Source: Amoebophrya sp. A120 (Eukaryota > Sar > Dinophyceae > Syndiniales > Amoebophryaceae). Taken from it: a stretch of DNA of 64,000 nucleotides. Shown one piece after another: positions 44,703 through 55,578 of the stretch (position 1 is the first letter of the stretch; each line of letters starts with the position of its first letter). The notes below the pieces were generated by a model. It had not been told where the DNA came from, ran no database searches, and worked only from the letters and a program-made list of their open reading frames with translations. Both the position numbers and the translations under genes were made by a program. The stretch is taken from the NCBI GenBank assembly GCA_905178155.1, contig CAJINV010000013.1, forward strand, positions 672,344 to 736,343, in the 5' to 3' direction.

Positions 44703-47700
44703 ATGGATACTTCGTCCATGAAGATGATGCAGAGTACCACAAACACAACCGAAAAGAACATGAACAGCAACTACGAGCTGGGCGATCTACGGCAGGGCGC
44801 TCGGATTCCTAGAATGATGCGTCCGATCACCAATTCGAGCACCCGAGAGACAAACCACGATCGCAACCGTTCCCGGTCCCAGGCGCGAACCAGATTCCTG
44901 CGCGACGATGTCCTTTCAGCAGAAGACTTGACGGGGTACCATGACCGGTCCCACGACCGCGACCAAACGATGAAGCCACGACACCTGCGCATCGATCCCG
45001 ACCACCGGGGCCACTACAGCGCGCAGATTCAGATTCCCATTTTCGAAGACAACAGCTTTCTCCCCCAGCCGGACGATTTAGACGATTTTTTGCAAAACTA
45101 CGGCAGTCTTCAAGAACCGAGCAAGAGCAGCTACAATGCTTCGGAAGATGTTCTTGAGAAGGAAGACTCCGAGAGTGTCAGTATCACGGAACGGTCGCCC
45201 CCACCACGGCCGACCCCCATGTCAAAAACCGTCAACATTGACATTGAGATCGAGGGGGACGAGAATGGCCGGCGCGGCGGGGTGCTGATCAGAAGCGGGC
45301 AACGGTTCGAAATCGTGGATCCGTCATCCATTTCCAACAAAGCTGCTTCCATGTCACCGTCACCGAGTGGTCCAGCAAGCGTGAGGAGCCCTCCTGCTCG
45401 TGGCCTTCCAGAGCCTGCTATGCCAATGCGCATTCCGGAGGACTTTTCGTCTTCGAACAGCGGAAGTAAATCGACGAACAGGATAGAAAGCGTTAGCCCT
45501 AGCTCTACTTCCCCATACTCCGTCGCACGCAGCCGACGAGCAGGTGGGAATATTCAAGTGCGGACGGATAGTGCCGCAGGAGCTGCTCACTTCGAAGTCG
45601 AGCCAATTTTTACAAATGCAGACCCGTCTCCTGCTACGACGCTTGGTGACGTCGGGATTCCAGAAGGGGAAAGAGGGCAAGATAGCTTCTTCTGGCGACC
45701 AACAGCAACAGGAGTGGATCTTCCTGCAGACCAATATCCTACTGGTCCCGACGAAGCTGCAGCCACGAGTCATGTTGATCGCGAAAGTTTCTTTTGGCGC
45801 CCAACGGCACCGGAGGACGCCGAACAAATAGACGCCGACCCAGCAAGGGCTAGCTTTTTCTGGCGGCCGACGTCAGCTTTGGGAGAGGCCGAGAAGGGCC
45901 TGGGTCGAAATACAACTGGTGAAAATAAAATCCACGTCGAGCACAGAAGGCACAGCCATCATGATCATGAACAGCACAGGCATAGCCATCATCATCACGA
46001 GGGCCTACAACTTGGTCGTGTGGATGATGATCACAACCCGCACGGGGGTCACGCTCACCATCACGACAGAAATTCCAAGACCAGCACCAGCCGCTCCTCG
46101 AGCAAGAGTAAGAACATCCCGGCCTACTCCGAGTACTCCTTCACTTCTTCTAGTTTTGGCCCGGCTTCACTTTCCAACTCACCCGCTGTTTTGGCACGAT
46201 CCGGGCGGGAACTTGTGACGAACATGTTACAACAACAGCCGGAAGGCGAATCATTACACGGTCACAACCTGAAGGAACTTGAAATTGATAGCGGAAGAGA
46301 AACAACTGTAGTTAAAACCGCTGCTCCTGGTCCTCAGTTGCACCTTCATCAAAATCACCTTCTGCACTACTCCCAGCAATCCCAGATCGTGCTCTTTGAC
46401 CAGAGCGAGCGCGCTTCCACCGGTGCGTTAAGCATCCGGCCCTCGGCCAGAAACAACCACGATGATCAGGTCGGAAACAATATTAATTCTAGTCCGCATT
46501 CTCCCGCCTCGCAGAGCCACCAGTCCGTGCACGTTCAGTCTGGGGATAATGTGACGGTCTCCATACCCAACCCCACGACCGCAAGTGAGGTTGCGGACGA
46601 TAACGTGGGTCTGATGAAAAACAGTAGCGATGAGGCTCCAGCGATTCCGGACGAATACGACGGACTGCAAAATACGGAGACGAGCAAACAAACCACGTTG
46701 ATCGAAAGGGTAGAGGCCAACGTAGATGATTTGGTGCGCAATATCGACGGCATCATCGATAGTACAGGACAAGGACAACAAGAAGATCCTACACGTCGGG
46801 TCGAAGTAGATGGTGCAACGCAGGAGAGTAGAAGTGATTCCGTTCCTACAACCAGAATGAGTCCAGCACCAAATAACGGCCGGCCTCTAATCGAAGGTGG
46901 CAAGAAGCCGAGCAAGAAACTCAGCCGCGCGGAGGGCGAGAACTTGAAATTTGGCGTCGGCAGTAGTAGAGTAGCGGGCACTTCTTCACCATCAGTCCGC
47001 GACGGTGCTTTGTACGACGGAATCATAGACGAAGACGAAGAAAACGCGAGTTTTCCCTTCGAGTTTGCACCCAAGGGTTTCAAGCTCTACCCACACGGGC
47101 CGCAGATGCAGCGGCCCCCGCACCATGGCATCGGCCCGGTGCAGCATCATCTTCACAGCTACAACAGCAGCGACTCGCAGGATCAAGGTGCCCCTCTCGT
47201 GGTACCCGAGCATAGGAACAGCGCTGCGCTCGCGGCGCGCGGGGACAGAGTGGGGTTCCGTGAGTCGGCGGGCGAGTCAGTGGTCGACGCCCCGGATGAG
47301 ATCTACATGAGCGGCAGGTTTTTGAGTCAGCAGGTGCCGCACCCGGGCGGCGCTAACGTCAATTTTCCTTCCCGAATGGACGAGGAGGGGAACATAAACG
47401 GGAACATCAAGAACACACCGCCACGGCCGGGAACATCAATCAACCACCAACACCATCACCACAACCAGTATCAACGATCCAGTACCATCGCGCCTCCGGA
47501 CTACCAGGCACGGCAAACCCGGTCAAGCAGCACCGGGATCGGATCGAAGGTCAAGAAAAACAAACACGGCGTGCACCACCCTGAGGGCGAAGCAATGATT
47601 CCGCACGGCATCACCTCCGTGTACGAAGCCGACGGCGATGAAGGTGACAGCGTGATCTTGGACGAGGATTTTGACCTAGCCTACGCAGACATGGATGTGA

Positions 47701-50700
47701 CCATCCGGGCCAGTGGTGGCTCCGCATCGTTCGCCCGAATCAACACCCGCGGGCCGTTTGGCAGCGTGGTGGCAAGAACCTCAAGCTCGAGTGCAACTTC
47801 TTCCAAGAGGAAAGCTACACCAGGTACTACTTCTGGTGCAACTACAACTGCATCAAGAAGCAAAGAACGGAACAGCAGGAAGACTATCAAGGAGCAGCAG
47901 CGAATGTCTGCTGAAGCGCGTTCGAGAAGCAAAAGCCAAAATTTATTTTCGCGGAATAGCACTAACGCCAGAGCAGGAATAAACACTGCGAAACTCCTCG
48001 TAGCGGAAGGGGGAAAGGTGCAGAGCGGCAAGCTGGTGCCCGGGCGAGAGGAGCGGTTTTCGGATTTTTTGGAGGAATATGGCTACAACGCGAAGAAGCA
48101 CCAAAGAGAAAGGTCGCAGTCGAGAGCGAAGAGAACTTCTGATCTGCTTTTGGACGAAGATCAACAAGAACAGTCGAGCACACAACAAGAGCAAATCCAT
48201 TACATATTCCCGCCGCCGGAGGAGGTGATGCGCCCTCTGCAGTTGGTCAAAGAACTTTACGACGTGAACCACGGACATACAAATCGGAAGTCCGCGGCGA
48301 ACAGCAATTTTCTTGCCGGGAACGGTAGTCCCAGCAACAGCTATGGACGCGCGGCGGGAACATCAAGCAGTGGCCAGTTTGGAGCGATCTCGATGTCGCC
48401 CCCCAGGAAGCTACTGCGAAACATGAGTACTTTGGGCGCGGGGCGTGGGCAGCTAATAGGAACTACGGGTGGAGGGGGGCTGTTTGGGAATCCCTTTGGC
48501 GGAGGAGCCAGTTACGGCTCCCTGCGACCGGCTTCGCGATACAGCTTCGGTGGTGGAGGCGAAACTTCTGCTCCGTCCCGGCAGGGTGGAGAGCGCGAGG
48601 GCGGCCAGCACTCTGCTGTTGATCAAGTCCAACCAGCCACGACCGAGCAACCATTCGAGCCGTGCAGCTGCCTCCCATCGCTTATCGGGCATTTTTCCGG
48701 CGGCCGAGCGAGCAGTTCGCCACCGGCAGGCAGCAGCAAAGGGAACAACCATGGCGGGCGTGAGGGTGCACAGCATCAGGAGGGGTGGGAGTCTGAGTCT
48801 GCAGCCGCACGACCTGGTCAGAGCCACGTGGTCGATCTCGACGCGGCAGCGGGCACGACTAGTGCTGCGACAACAGTAAATCTCGGTCCGTCTTCCACCG
48901 AGCTGAAGATAAACCTGTGTCTCGTACAACCCGGAGGTTCATCTTCCTCTGGTGCGGCACCTCTAGACAGACCGAACATGGCTGCAGTTGTACCTGTCGC
49001 TGACCGCGCTGTCGCCAGTGTGGTTTCCCCCTTCGGCCCGAGCAACTACAACAAGCCTCCCGTTGCGTTCCGGCGGTCGCAGACGACGGTGATCGCGGTT
49101 GCGGAGCCGAGTGTATCAGAAGGCGGGCTTCTGGGCACGCCGACCTTCTCGCCCCCACCCGCTAGCAGTCCGCCGCTGCCGCGGCGAGCGTCGGCGCCCC
49201 CGCACGCCGGCGGTCACGACGTGCACCTGCCGACCTCGTTCATGAAACCGAAGAGCCCGCCGGCGGAAAAGCGGGTCCGTCTGTACATTTCCAGAAAAGA
49301 GCTCGCCGAGCGCGAGAGGGCCATGCACCGCGCGCAGGCGGAGGAACACGCTGCTGCGGAAGCGAAGAAAAAGGAAGAGGAGGAAAAGGCAAAAACAGCA
49401 ACAAGTCCAGGAGCGACAGCAGTAATATTCTCTACAACTACAACTATGGCCGCAGCACCTCCAGCGCCGGCGGTCGTAGTTAACGAAGCCCCTGCTTCTT
49501 CAACATCGGCGGAAGGAGAGAAAAAGGAGGAGCAGCGCGAGGCGAAAGAGGTCGCGGATATCTCGTCGCGCGTGTCGTCACTGGTCGGCTTTGATTCGAT
49601 CGTGAAAAAAGCCAGGGCGTCCTTGCTGGGAACGAAAACGACTGTCGTGAAGGCCGCCAGTACCGCTGTTGTGTCCGCCGGCACGGTGCTGGGTGGGGCA
49701 ACGGACGCTGTTGAGAAGAAGGAAGTGGCGAAGGAAAAGGCAGAAGAGCAAGCTGCTGCCGCGGTTGATGAAGTAGTTGTCGAGGGGGAGAGCAGTGTTG
49801 AAGCACCACAAATTCAAGCCACTGTTTCTCCACAAGAGGTCACTAGGACGCTGAGCAACGCTGTATCCGGACAGATCGAGGAAGAACTGCAGACCGCCGG
49901 TGTTACTGTTACAACAAACAAAGACAGCACCACGCCACGCGTTATTCAACCAGAGCCATCATCAATGCAGCAGCAGGAACTACATCAGTCTCAGCGCCAG
50001 GCTGAGCCTGAATATTCTCAGCAGGCGGCACCAGTGCCTCCGCCTGTGAAAGTGAAAAGTGCCGCGGCAAAGTCGAAAATGATGGGGTCTACTATGCAGC
50101 GGTCCCGCACACTTAACTTGGCTGACAGTGAGAAGCCCATGCCCATGCCGCGGACGAGGTCGAAGACCATGGAAATAACTCCAAGGAGCAAGTTCCAGGA
50201 TTCTGGTGTCACAACCGCGACACCCGTACCGATACCAATGTCGGCAAAACAAACATCGAAGGCAGCAGCTGTTGCAGTTGTGCAACCTGGTGAACCTCCT
50301 GCTCCCGCAGCAGCTAAACCACCCGTTACCTCCAGCGGTCCTAGTCTCGCTGGTGCAGCCCCTCCTGCGCCTATCCCGATTCGAATGTCTGCCAGCGAAA
50401 ACCGGGAGCCACCTGCGGTGAGACCCGTGATCAGCACTGCGAACAAAACTTCCAACGAACAGCAGCCAACGACGATCGACTCCCCCTCTTCCATCGCGAC
50501 GACCGAGGCCACTACGGCTAACACCTCCACTCTCGGCAATCTCAGCAGCACCGCAAGCGCGGGCACGAGCAGTGCGGCCACTTTGGTCACCTCCAGCAGC
50601 AGTTCCCAGAACTGGTCAAAGTTCTCGCGGCAAAGCACCCGACAGCTGGAAGTGAAAGCGAACGCGTTTTCGTTCTCTCCGCAGCTACAGCCGGAGAGCA

Positions 50701-53153
50701 TTGTGCTGGAACGACCTGCTCCTGCTGGAAAGAAGATGGACCCAGGTGGTGCAACAAGAACCCTCGCAGATCCGACGAGCACGCCCGAGGCAGTGGTAGA
50801 CATGAGTGGGAGGAGCAGTGCGAGTCCGGGAGTGAACGAGCAGATGCAGATGGCGACGGAGAAAATAACAAGTTCAGTTCTGGACTTGCTCGAAAACACC
50901 GCTGCCAGCGCAGAAACCGAAAAAACAGTAAACGGAAATCAAGTCCTCGTGCTGGACAGCCAAGCAGATGAACATAACCGAAGAAACTCGGAGGGCACTG
51001 CAGTTGGTCTGCTTGAAGAGGGAAAGCACGAACAGATCGCAACGTTCGGATTGCTGTCTTCGTCCAGCAACGGCCTGATGTTGTCCAGTAGCGTGGATAT
51101 GCACTATGCAAACGTCGATAACGGAAAGAGCGACTCCCCACCGGGTTCTTCCTCCCTAGACTCGTTGTCGTCGAAGAACAGCAACGAGTTACAAGTGCAT
51201 ACTGTTACATCTCCGATTGTTCCGGAGGCGGTGCCTGTCGCAGTTTTTTCCGCAAACAAGAAAGAGCTTGTTGCTGGCAGCAGAGATGAAGAAAACGCAG
51301 CAGCAGGAGGTCGAGCAACCTCAGTGGTGCTTCAAGGTGGAGATGCTTTGCCAGAGTCAGAACTTATACGGAAGGTGACGCAGTTGGCACTGGATGCGGA
51401 GGAGGAGCTTTCCAGCACAGTGAAAGTGTCCGATGAATTCAAAGTCTTGAACTCGGTAGTACCGACATTGAGGCTGTCAGAGCTAGAGACGGAAATTGTG
51501 GATGCTGATGCTGTGCCGGAGGCTGCAGGAGCAAATGAACCTCAGATGGACGATCTTGTTCCTTCTGCAGTAAAGCCTTCCGCCGGCATCACTTCAGCAG
51601 ACGAACCGCAGGTGGCATCCGTGTCTTCGCCGCTAGTTTTCACGAATAAGGCTGCTTCTTCAACGCCTACCCAACATGAAGGACCCGCTGCTATTTCTGT
51701 GAATAAAGCTGCAAATACATCAAAAGCAAAACCAAACGCGAGAAGCCCTCGACAGATGCCCGTCCTTGCGGAACCGAAGAAGACCACGAGTCCCCTCAAC
51801 GACGCGCGCGCGCCACCCTCTACGCTGACCTCGAAGGCTACAGTGCTGAGTAAGACGAGTACTGTTGCTACGAGTAACGGGAATAAGGCAAGCAGTAGAA
51901 CATCAGCTCCTCTTGCGGTGGCTGTCAAGCGCGCTGCGGTGGCTGCGACAGGTTTTGCGAAAGCGAGAACGACCAACGGCGTTTCCTCCAGTGCAGCTGC
52001 AGTTGGTCCAATAGCAATAAACACAAAAACAAACAAAAATGAAAATCCTGTAGTTCATGCCAATGCGACTGCGACAACCGGTACGACCGGCACGCCGCGA
52101 AACGCTAAGGACGGAAACACGCCCACCCTAGTGATGACCCCGAGAACCGATAAAAGCAAGAAAACTGCAGTCACGGCTAGTACAAGCAGCACGTCAAGTA
52201 GACCTCTATCATCAATAAATGGTGCGAACAATAAAGCTGGTGGCGCTCCTTCCTCAAAACCTGTCGTGCAGCGTGCAACTCCAAGATCGGGCGGCTCCGT
52301 TGCGCCAAAACCAAAGACCCCGTCAGGTTTAGGTAGACCACCACCGCCAGCTCAGCCCTCGAAAGCACTGGACGCCATATCAAAGCCACGGCTCTCGCCA
52401 GCAAATGGTAAGGCCAAGGTTCTCGTGAAGACGAAGACCCTCGCGAAGACCGTGCAGGCGATCAAAACAGTGAGCAGTGCTGGCAACATGGCACCGTCAA
52501 GAGGAAAGGCGGCCGGAGTCGAAAAAAGTAAAGTCCTCACGACAACTCCAGTCACAGAGGCAGCGACCCCGCCGCAGTGGATTCGCGGCGGTGGTGGGAG
52601 GAATGCGAATGGTGTCTCTGATGAAAGAGAGAAAGCCTCTGTTGCCAGAGGTAAGGAACAGGAAGCGGAGGGCGAGGCCGCAACAGCGCCAGCGGCGCAT
52701 GCTGACGCTGCGGGAGAGGAGGTGATCGATGTTAATAGGGCTGTAGAAATTAGTAGTGCAGCCGGCGCGGTCGGAGTAGAACACCAGCTTCAGCAGCAGC
52801 AGGCTATTCTCGAAGGCGAGCATCATCTACACGATCAGCGGACGGATACGGAACATGTAGGTGGGGCTGTAAACCAGCAGCACCACCGCTCGGACGACGA
52901 AATCCCATCGCTGTTCAGCAACACGACGACTCCAGCAACTGCGAAGTCGTCCTCTGGTGCACTTGTGATGCAGCAACAGCAGGCGACGCATTCACATGCT
53001 ACTTTGAGCAGCTTGATGCTGTGGGCACTGGATCAAGGCCGGAATGGCGACAACTCAATCTCTAGTGTAACGGGACAAGAGGTTTTGCCGAGTGCGGCTG
53101 CGCAATCGGCGAGAAGAACATCGTGGCGCGAACGCGCGGCGGAGGAACTGTAA
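44703..53153 (+). CDS. Giant disordered protein, 2,816 residues, single exon
   Basis: ATG 44703 to TAA 53153 without any intron or stop. Composition is Ser/Ala/Thr/Pro/Gln-rich with no recognised fold. Visible features: three copies of SFFWRPT at residues of about 329, 362 and 384; a His-rich segment (about 45946-46065) with HHDHEQHRHSHHHHE-type runs; FPFEFAPKGFKLYPHG near 47053; a basic/acidic helical stretch KRVRLYISRKELAERERAM running into an Ala/Glu/Lys coiled-coil-like run (49270-49400); and many Ala/Pro/Lys repeats towards the end. Function unknown; a scaffold or cytoskeletal linker is a guess. The codon choice is varied across repeats, so the frame is under coding constraint. The preceding 5' region lacks an obvious upstream exon. 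Confidence 0.75.
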   Translation: MDTSSMKMMQSTTNTTEKNMNSNYELGDLRQGARIPRMMRPITNSSTRETNHDRNRSRSQARTRFLRDDVLSAEDLTGYHDRSHDRDQTMKPRHLRIDPDHRGHYSAQIQIPIFEDNSFLPQPDDLDDFLQNYGSLQEPSKSSYNASEDVLEKEDSESVSITERSPPPRPTPMSKTVNIDIEIEGDENGRRGGVLIRSGQRFEIVDPSSISNKAASMSPSPSGPASVRSPPARGLPEPAMPMRIPEDFSSSNSGSKSTNRIESVSPSSTSPYSVARSRRAGGNIQVRTDSAAGAAHFEVEPIFTNADPSPATTLGDVGIPEGERGQDSFFWRPTATGVDLPADQYPTGPDEAAATSHVDRESFFWRPTAPEDAEQIDADPARASFFWRPTSALGEAEKGLGRNTTGENKIHVEHRRHSHHDHEQHRHSHHHHEGLQLGRVDDDHNPHGGHAHHHDRNSKTSTSRSSSKSKNIPAYSEYSFTSSSFGPASLSNSPAVLARSGRELVTNMLQQQPEGESLHGHNLKELEIDSGRETTVVKTAAPGPQLHLHQNHLLHYSQQSQIVLFDQSERASTGALSIRPSARNNHDDQVGNNINSSPHSPASQSHQSVHVQSGDNVTVSIPNPTTASEVADDNVGLMKNSSDEAPAIPDEYDGLQNTETSKQTTLIERVEANVDDLVRNIDGIIDSTGQGQQEDPTRRVEVDGATQESRSDSVPTTRMSPAPNNGRPLIEGGKKPSKKLSRAEGENLKFGVGSSRVAGTSSPSVRDGALYDGIIDEDEENASFPFEFAPKGFKLYPHGPQMQRPPHHGIGPVQHHLHSYNSSDSQDQGAPLVVPEHRNSAALAARGDRVGFRESAGESVVDAPDEIYMSGRFLSQQVPHPGGANVNFPSRMDEEGNINGNIKNTPPRPGTSINHQHHHHNQYQRSSTIAPPDYQARQTRSSSTGIGSKVKKNKHGVHHPEGEAMIPHGITSVYEADGDEGDSVILDEDFDLAYADMDVTIRASGGSASFARINTRGPFGSVVARTSSSSATSSKRKATPGTTSGATTTASRSKERNSRKTIKEQQRMSAEARSRSKSQNLFSRNSTNARAGINTAKLLVAEGGKVQSGKLVPGREERFSDFLEEYGYNAKKHQRERSQSRAKRTSDLLLDEDQQEQSSTQQEQIHYIFPPPEEVMRPLQLVKELYDVNHGHTNRKSAANSNFLAGNGSPSNSYGRAAGTSSSGQFGAISMSPPRKLLRNMSTLGAGRGQLIGTTGGGGLFGNPFGGGASYGSLRPASRYSFGGGGETSAPSRQGGEREGGQHSAVDQVQPATTEQPFEPCSCLPSLIGHFSGGRASSSPPAGSSKGNNHGGREGAQHQEGWESESAAARPGQSHVVDLDAAAGTTSAATTVNLGPSSTELKINLCLVQPGGSSSSGAAPLDRPNMAAVVPVADRAVASVVSPFGPSNYNKPPVAFRRSQTTVIAVAEPSVSEGGLLGTPTFSPPPASSPPLPRRASAPPHAGGHDVHLPTSFMKPKSPPAEKRVRLYISRKELAERERAMHRAQAEEHAAAEAKKKEEEEKAKTATSPGATAVIFSTTTTMAAAPPAPAVVVNEAPASSTSAEGEKKEEQREAKEVADISSRVSSLVGFDSIVKKARASLLGTKTTVVKAASTAVVSAGTVLGGATDAVEKKEVAKEKAEEQAAAAVDEVVVEGESSVEAPQIQATVSPQEVTRTLSNAVSGQIEEELQTAGVTVTTNKDSTTPRVIQPEPSSMQQQELHQSQRQAEPEYSQQAAPVPPPVKVKSAAAKSKMMGSTMQRSRTLNLADSEKPMPMPRTRSKTMEITPRSKFQDSGVTTATPVPIPMSAKQTSKAAAVAVVQPGEPPAPAAAKPPVTSSGPSLAGAAPPAPIPIRMSASENREPPAVRPVISTANKTSNEQQPTTIDSPSSIATTEATTANTSTLGNLSSTASAGTSSAATLVTSSSSSQNWSKFSRQSTRQLEVKANAFSFSPQLQPESIVLERPAPAGKKMDPGGATRTLADPTSTPEAVVDMSGRSSASPGVNEQMQMATEKITSSVLDLLENTAASAETEKTVNGNQVLVLDSQADEHNRRNSEGTAVGLLEEGKHEQIATFGLLSSSSNGLMLSSSVDMHYANVDNGKSDSPPGSSSLDSLSSKNSNELQVHTVTSPIVPEAVPVAVFSANKKELVAGSRDEENAAAGGRATSVVLQGGDALPESELIRKVTQLALDAEEELSSTVKVSDEFKVLNSVVPTLRLSELETEIVDADAVPEAAGANEPQMDDLVPSAVKPSAGITSADEPQVASVSSPLVFTNKAASSTPTQHEGPAAISVNKAANTSKAKPNARSPRQMPVLAEPKKTTSPLNDARAPPSTLTSKATVLSKTSTVATSNGNKASSRTSAPLAVAVKRAAVAATGFAKARTTNGVSSSAAAVGPIAINTKTNKNENPVVHANATATTGTTGTPRNAKDGNTPTLVMTPRTDKSKKTAVTASTSSTSSRPLSSINGANNKAGGAPSSKPVVQRATPRSGGSVAPKPKTPSGLGRPPPPAQPSKALDAISKPRLSPANGKAKVLVKTKTLAKTVQAIKTVSSAGNMAPSRGKAAGVEKSKVLTTTPVTEAATPPQWIRGGGGRNANGVSDEREKASVARGKEQEAEGEAATAPAAHADAAGEEVIDVNRAVEISSAAGAVGVEHQLQQQQAILEGEHHLHDQRTDTEHVGGAVNQQHHRSDDEIPSLFSNTTTPATAKSSSGALVMQQQQATHSHATLSSLMLWALDQGRNGDNSISSVTGQEVLPSAAAQSARRTSWRERAAEEL

Positions 53154-53353
53154 GAAAATAGTCTTGATGACGTTAAAAAGTGACAATGTCTGTATGATTG
53201 AGATTGTTCGTGTTGTAGAAGTAGAACTCTTTATTCTTAGCCCTTTAGCTTCGTACTTTTACTTTTTCAAAAAGCAACGGGAGATTTGTTCCGGAAATAA
53301 AAGCAAATGCAAAACGAAAAACTTGCCGCATAACAAAAAAAAACAGGTCTGCG

Positions 53354-54571
53354 ATGAATTCCACAGCGGCCTACGGGAAGGCGAGCAGAAAGATACCAAA
53401 GCCCGATGGGGAGAACGCTCCGCTCTTTGGTATCGACGGGTATGAAGGTGACGACATTGTAGATGTCGGTACAGATGAACCCGAACAGATGCCAGTGCCC
53501 CGGGATGTTGACGATGACAGCGTCACCATGAACGGAACAATAGCTGCGCCGCAACCTGGGCCAATCAAGAAGCGAGTTACGAGTTTCACCAGCAGTAGCC
53601 AACCCCAACCACAGTCGGTAGCGTTGGTGTTGGAGGAGCAACTACAACCTCTGCAGCAAGCCAAAAATTCAATTTTTTGTGATCCGCAGGAGCGGTTTGC
53701 AGGGGAGTTGGAATCTGGAATGAACTCCGACTCGACCATTGCTTCCAATATGCTCAAGCTGCAGAAGAAGCTGACGCAAGCGAAGAGTGGCACAAATGGA
53801 GGGTTGGCGATAAAAAAAGTTGGAGGCAGCTCCTCTGCTACTTCCACACTACTTTCGTCATCCACTACTCCCTCAGGTGGAAAGACAGCTAAGCGAAACG
53901 GCAACCCGGGAAAAGTACGATCGGAATCAGATCGCAGTGCCACGAATGGAGATGCTGGCGCACACAGCAAGAAGCGAGAGAGGACAAAGATCAATTCGAC
54001 TTCAAACACATCATCTGTTCATCTAGCGTCTTCACACAGGAGCATGACAAATACCGACGGCATCATAGACGAGCTCGAGGAGGAGGATGACCCCCAGCAC
54101 ACCTTCGATATAGACGAAACGCACCCCCTCTATGCGCATCATTTTGACACCGTAGCGCCGTCTTCTTCTACCACCTCTACGACCACAATGATCGACGCAG
54201 CAGGAACATCAAATAAGGACGACATAAGCAGAGCTGCAGCAGCTGTAGGAGCTAGCGCTAGCTCGCAGAACGAGGACGGAGAGGCTTCTGTAGCTCCCAG
54301 CAAACAAGCTACCACCTCGCGCCGATCCCACGCAGGGATTTTTGGCGTGGTCCTGCACAGCCACAGCCTGGCAGAGGTCAAGAAAACGCCAATAATCAGC
54401 AGCCTGTCGCAGGGGCAGGGTGGAGAATCCTTAACAACTTCAACAACGACGCTATCCGCCTCCACGAAAACAGCGAGCACCCTGCTTTTCCACCGACAAG
54501 CGCAGGACAGCGCGGGTATGATGCGGGAGGTGGGAGGGGCGCCGGCTTCAATTGAAAAGCTACCGCAATAG
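53354..54571 (+). CDS. Unknown Ser/Thr-rich protein, 405 residues
   Basis: ATG 53354 (after an A-rich leader) to TAG 54571. The N-terminus MNSTAAYGKASRKIPKPDGE is followed by an acidic patch, a Gln-rich helix near 53630, a Lys/Ser linker and an acidic stretch DELEEEDDPQHTFDIDETHP near 54068. The C-terminal third is Ser/Thr/Ala-rich. No domain recognised. It may be part of a larger gene, since many genes here are spliced, but I see no supported join. Confidence 0.55.
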   Translation: MNSTAAYGKASRKIPKPDGENAPLFGIDGYEGDDIVDVGTDEPEQMPVPRDVDDDSVTMNGTIAAPQPGPIKKRVTSFTSSSQPQPQSVALVLEEQLQPLQQAKNSIFCDPQERFAGELESGMNSDSTIASNMLKLQKKLTQAKSGTNGGLAIKKVGGSSSATSTLLSSSTTPSGGKTAKRNGNPGKVRSESDRSATNGDAGAHSKKRERTKINSTSNTSSVHLASSHRSMTNTDGIIDELEEEDDPQHTFDIDETHPLYAHHFDTVAPSSSTTSTTTMIDAAGTSNKDDISRAAAAVGASASSQNEDGEASVAPSKQATTSRRSHAGIFGVVLHSHSLAEVKKTPIISSLSQGQGGESLTTSTTTLSASTKTASTLLFHRQAQDSAGMMREVGGAPASIEKLPQ

Positions 54572-55578
54572 CGATCGACGTTCTTTTAGTACCTAGATAG
54601 ATGTTACTGTGAGTTGCTCTCTTTTGTAGCATTAAGCTGGATTATTTTTGTTTGTACTTTCAGACGGCGGTCCCGTTGTAGTTGTGCGATCAATATCAAG
54701 ATAATAAATTTTTTCACCTACCCAAGTACGGACTTTCACGATGATCAAATAGACGTTTCTAACTGGTACACCAGTACGCACTTGCACAAGAAGAACGAAA
54801 ACAGTACAGACCTCTTCGCAGGAGCTGCAGCTGAAGCGATTGTGCAGAAGGCTGCCATGATCATGCTTTTGATTGGTGTTTTCCAAGATCAAGAAGTACT
54901 CGCCTTGGATCAACCGAGTGGGAAACTTGCACCGTCTCAGTTTGCTAGCACCCAGTGCCCGCGTGGATGCTTAGCGTCAGATCAAAGTAAATGAAGTTTA
55001 GCGTGAATGCCGCTATGGATGAGCATCTGTATCCGATCACCTCGAACATACAACTGCAGAAGTCAACTTCTAAGGATCAAACAGAAAAGATCAATTCCCG
55101 GTCCTCCTTCAAACGAAATGAGGTAGGAGAGAAACAGGTCAAGAACAAGGATCGAAGAAAAACCCTTGTTCATGTTCAGATCGAAGGAAGACGGATCAAT
55201 AAATATGGATCCCGTGGTGTGGTGTTGAGCAGCCCGCTAGCGTTGCTTAAGGAGGTCGCATGGAAGTCAAAAATTGACCTGCTGCAAAACACAGCATGAT
55301 GAAAAAAACATTTTCTCTGCTACATCAGGAGTTTCAGGCGCAAAAACAAAAAGTCTTTCTGCCACACCTCAGCATGGTGCAGCATTGATCCTGTATGTCT
55401 CGCTATTTCGCCACGACGATTATTATGGCCATGTGTTGTAGTTGCATCGACATTAATTTTGATACCTGCTCCTGCACTGGCGAGGACTTTTTCTTCTTCT
55501 AGACAAAGAAAACAAGCTCAGTTTCATTTCCGTCGCTCATATAATCGACTTCCCAAACCAAAAGCAGCAAAAAAAAAC
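54572..55578. other. Intergenic with two doubtful small open frames
   Basis: 54614-54994 (126 codons, with a hydrophobic start) and 54991-55299 (102 codons, Lys/Arg-rich) overlap head to tail by four bases on the + strand. The first could encode a small secreted or membrane protein, but neither has a recognised motif. The region ends in the A-rich leader of NOL6 (gcagcaaaaaaaaacatgg). Confidence 0.3.
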
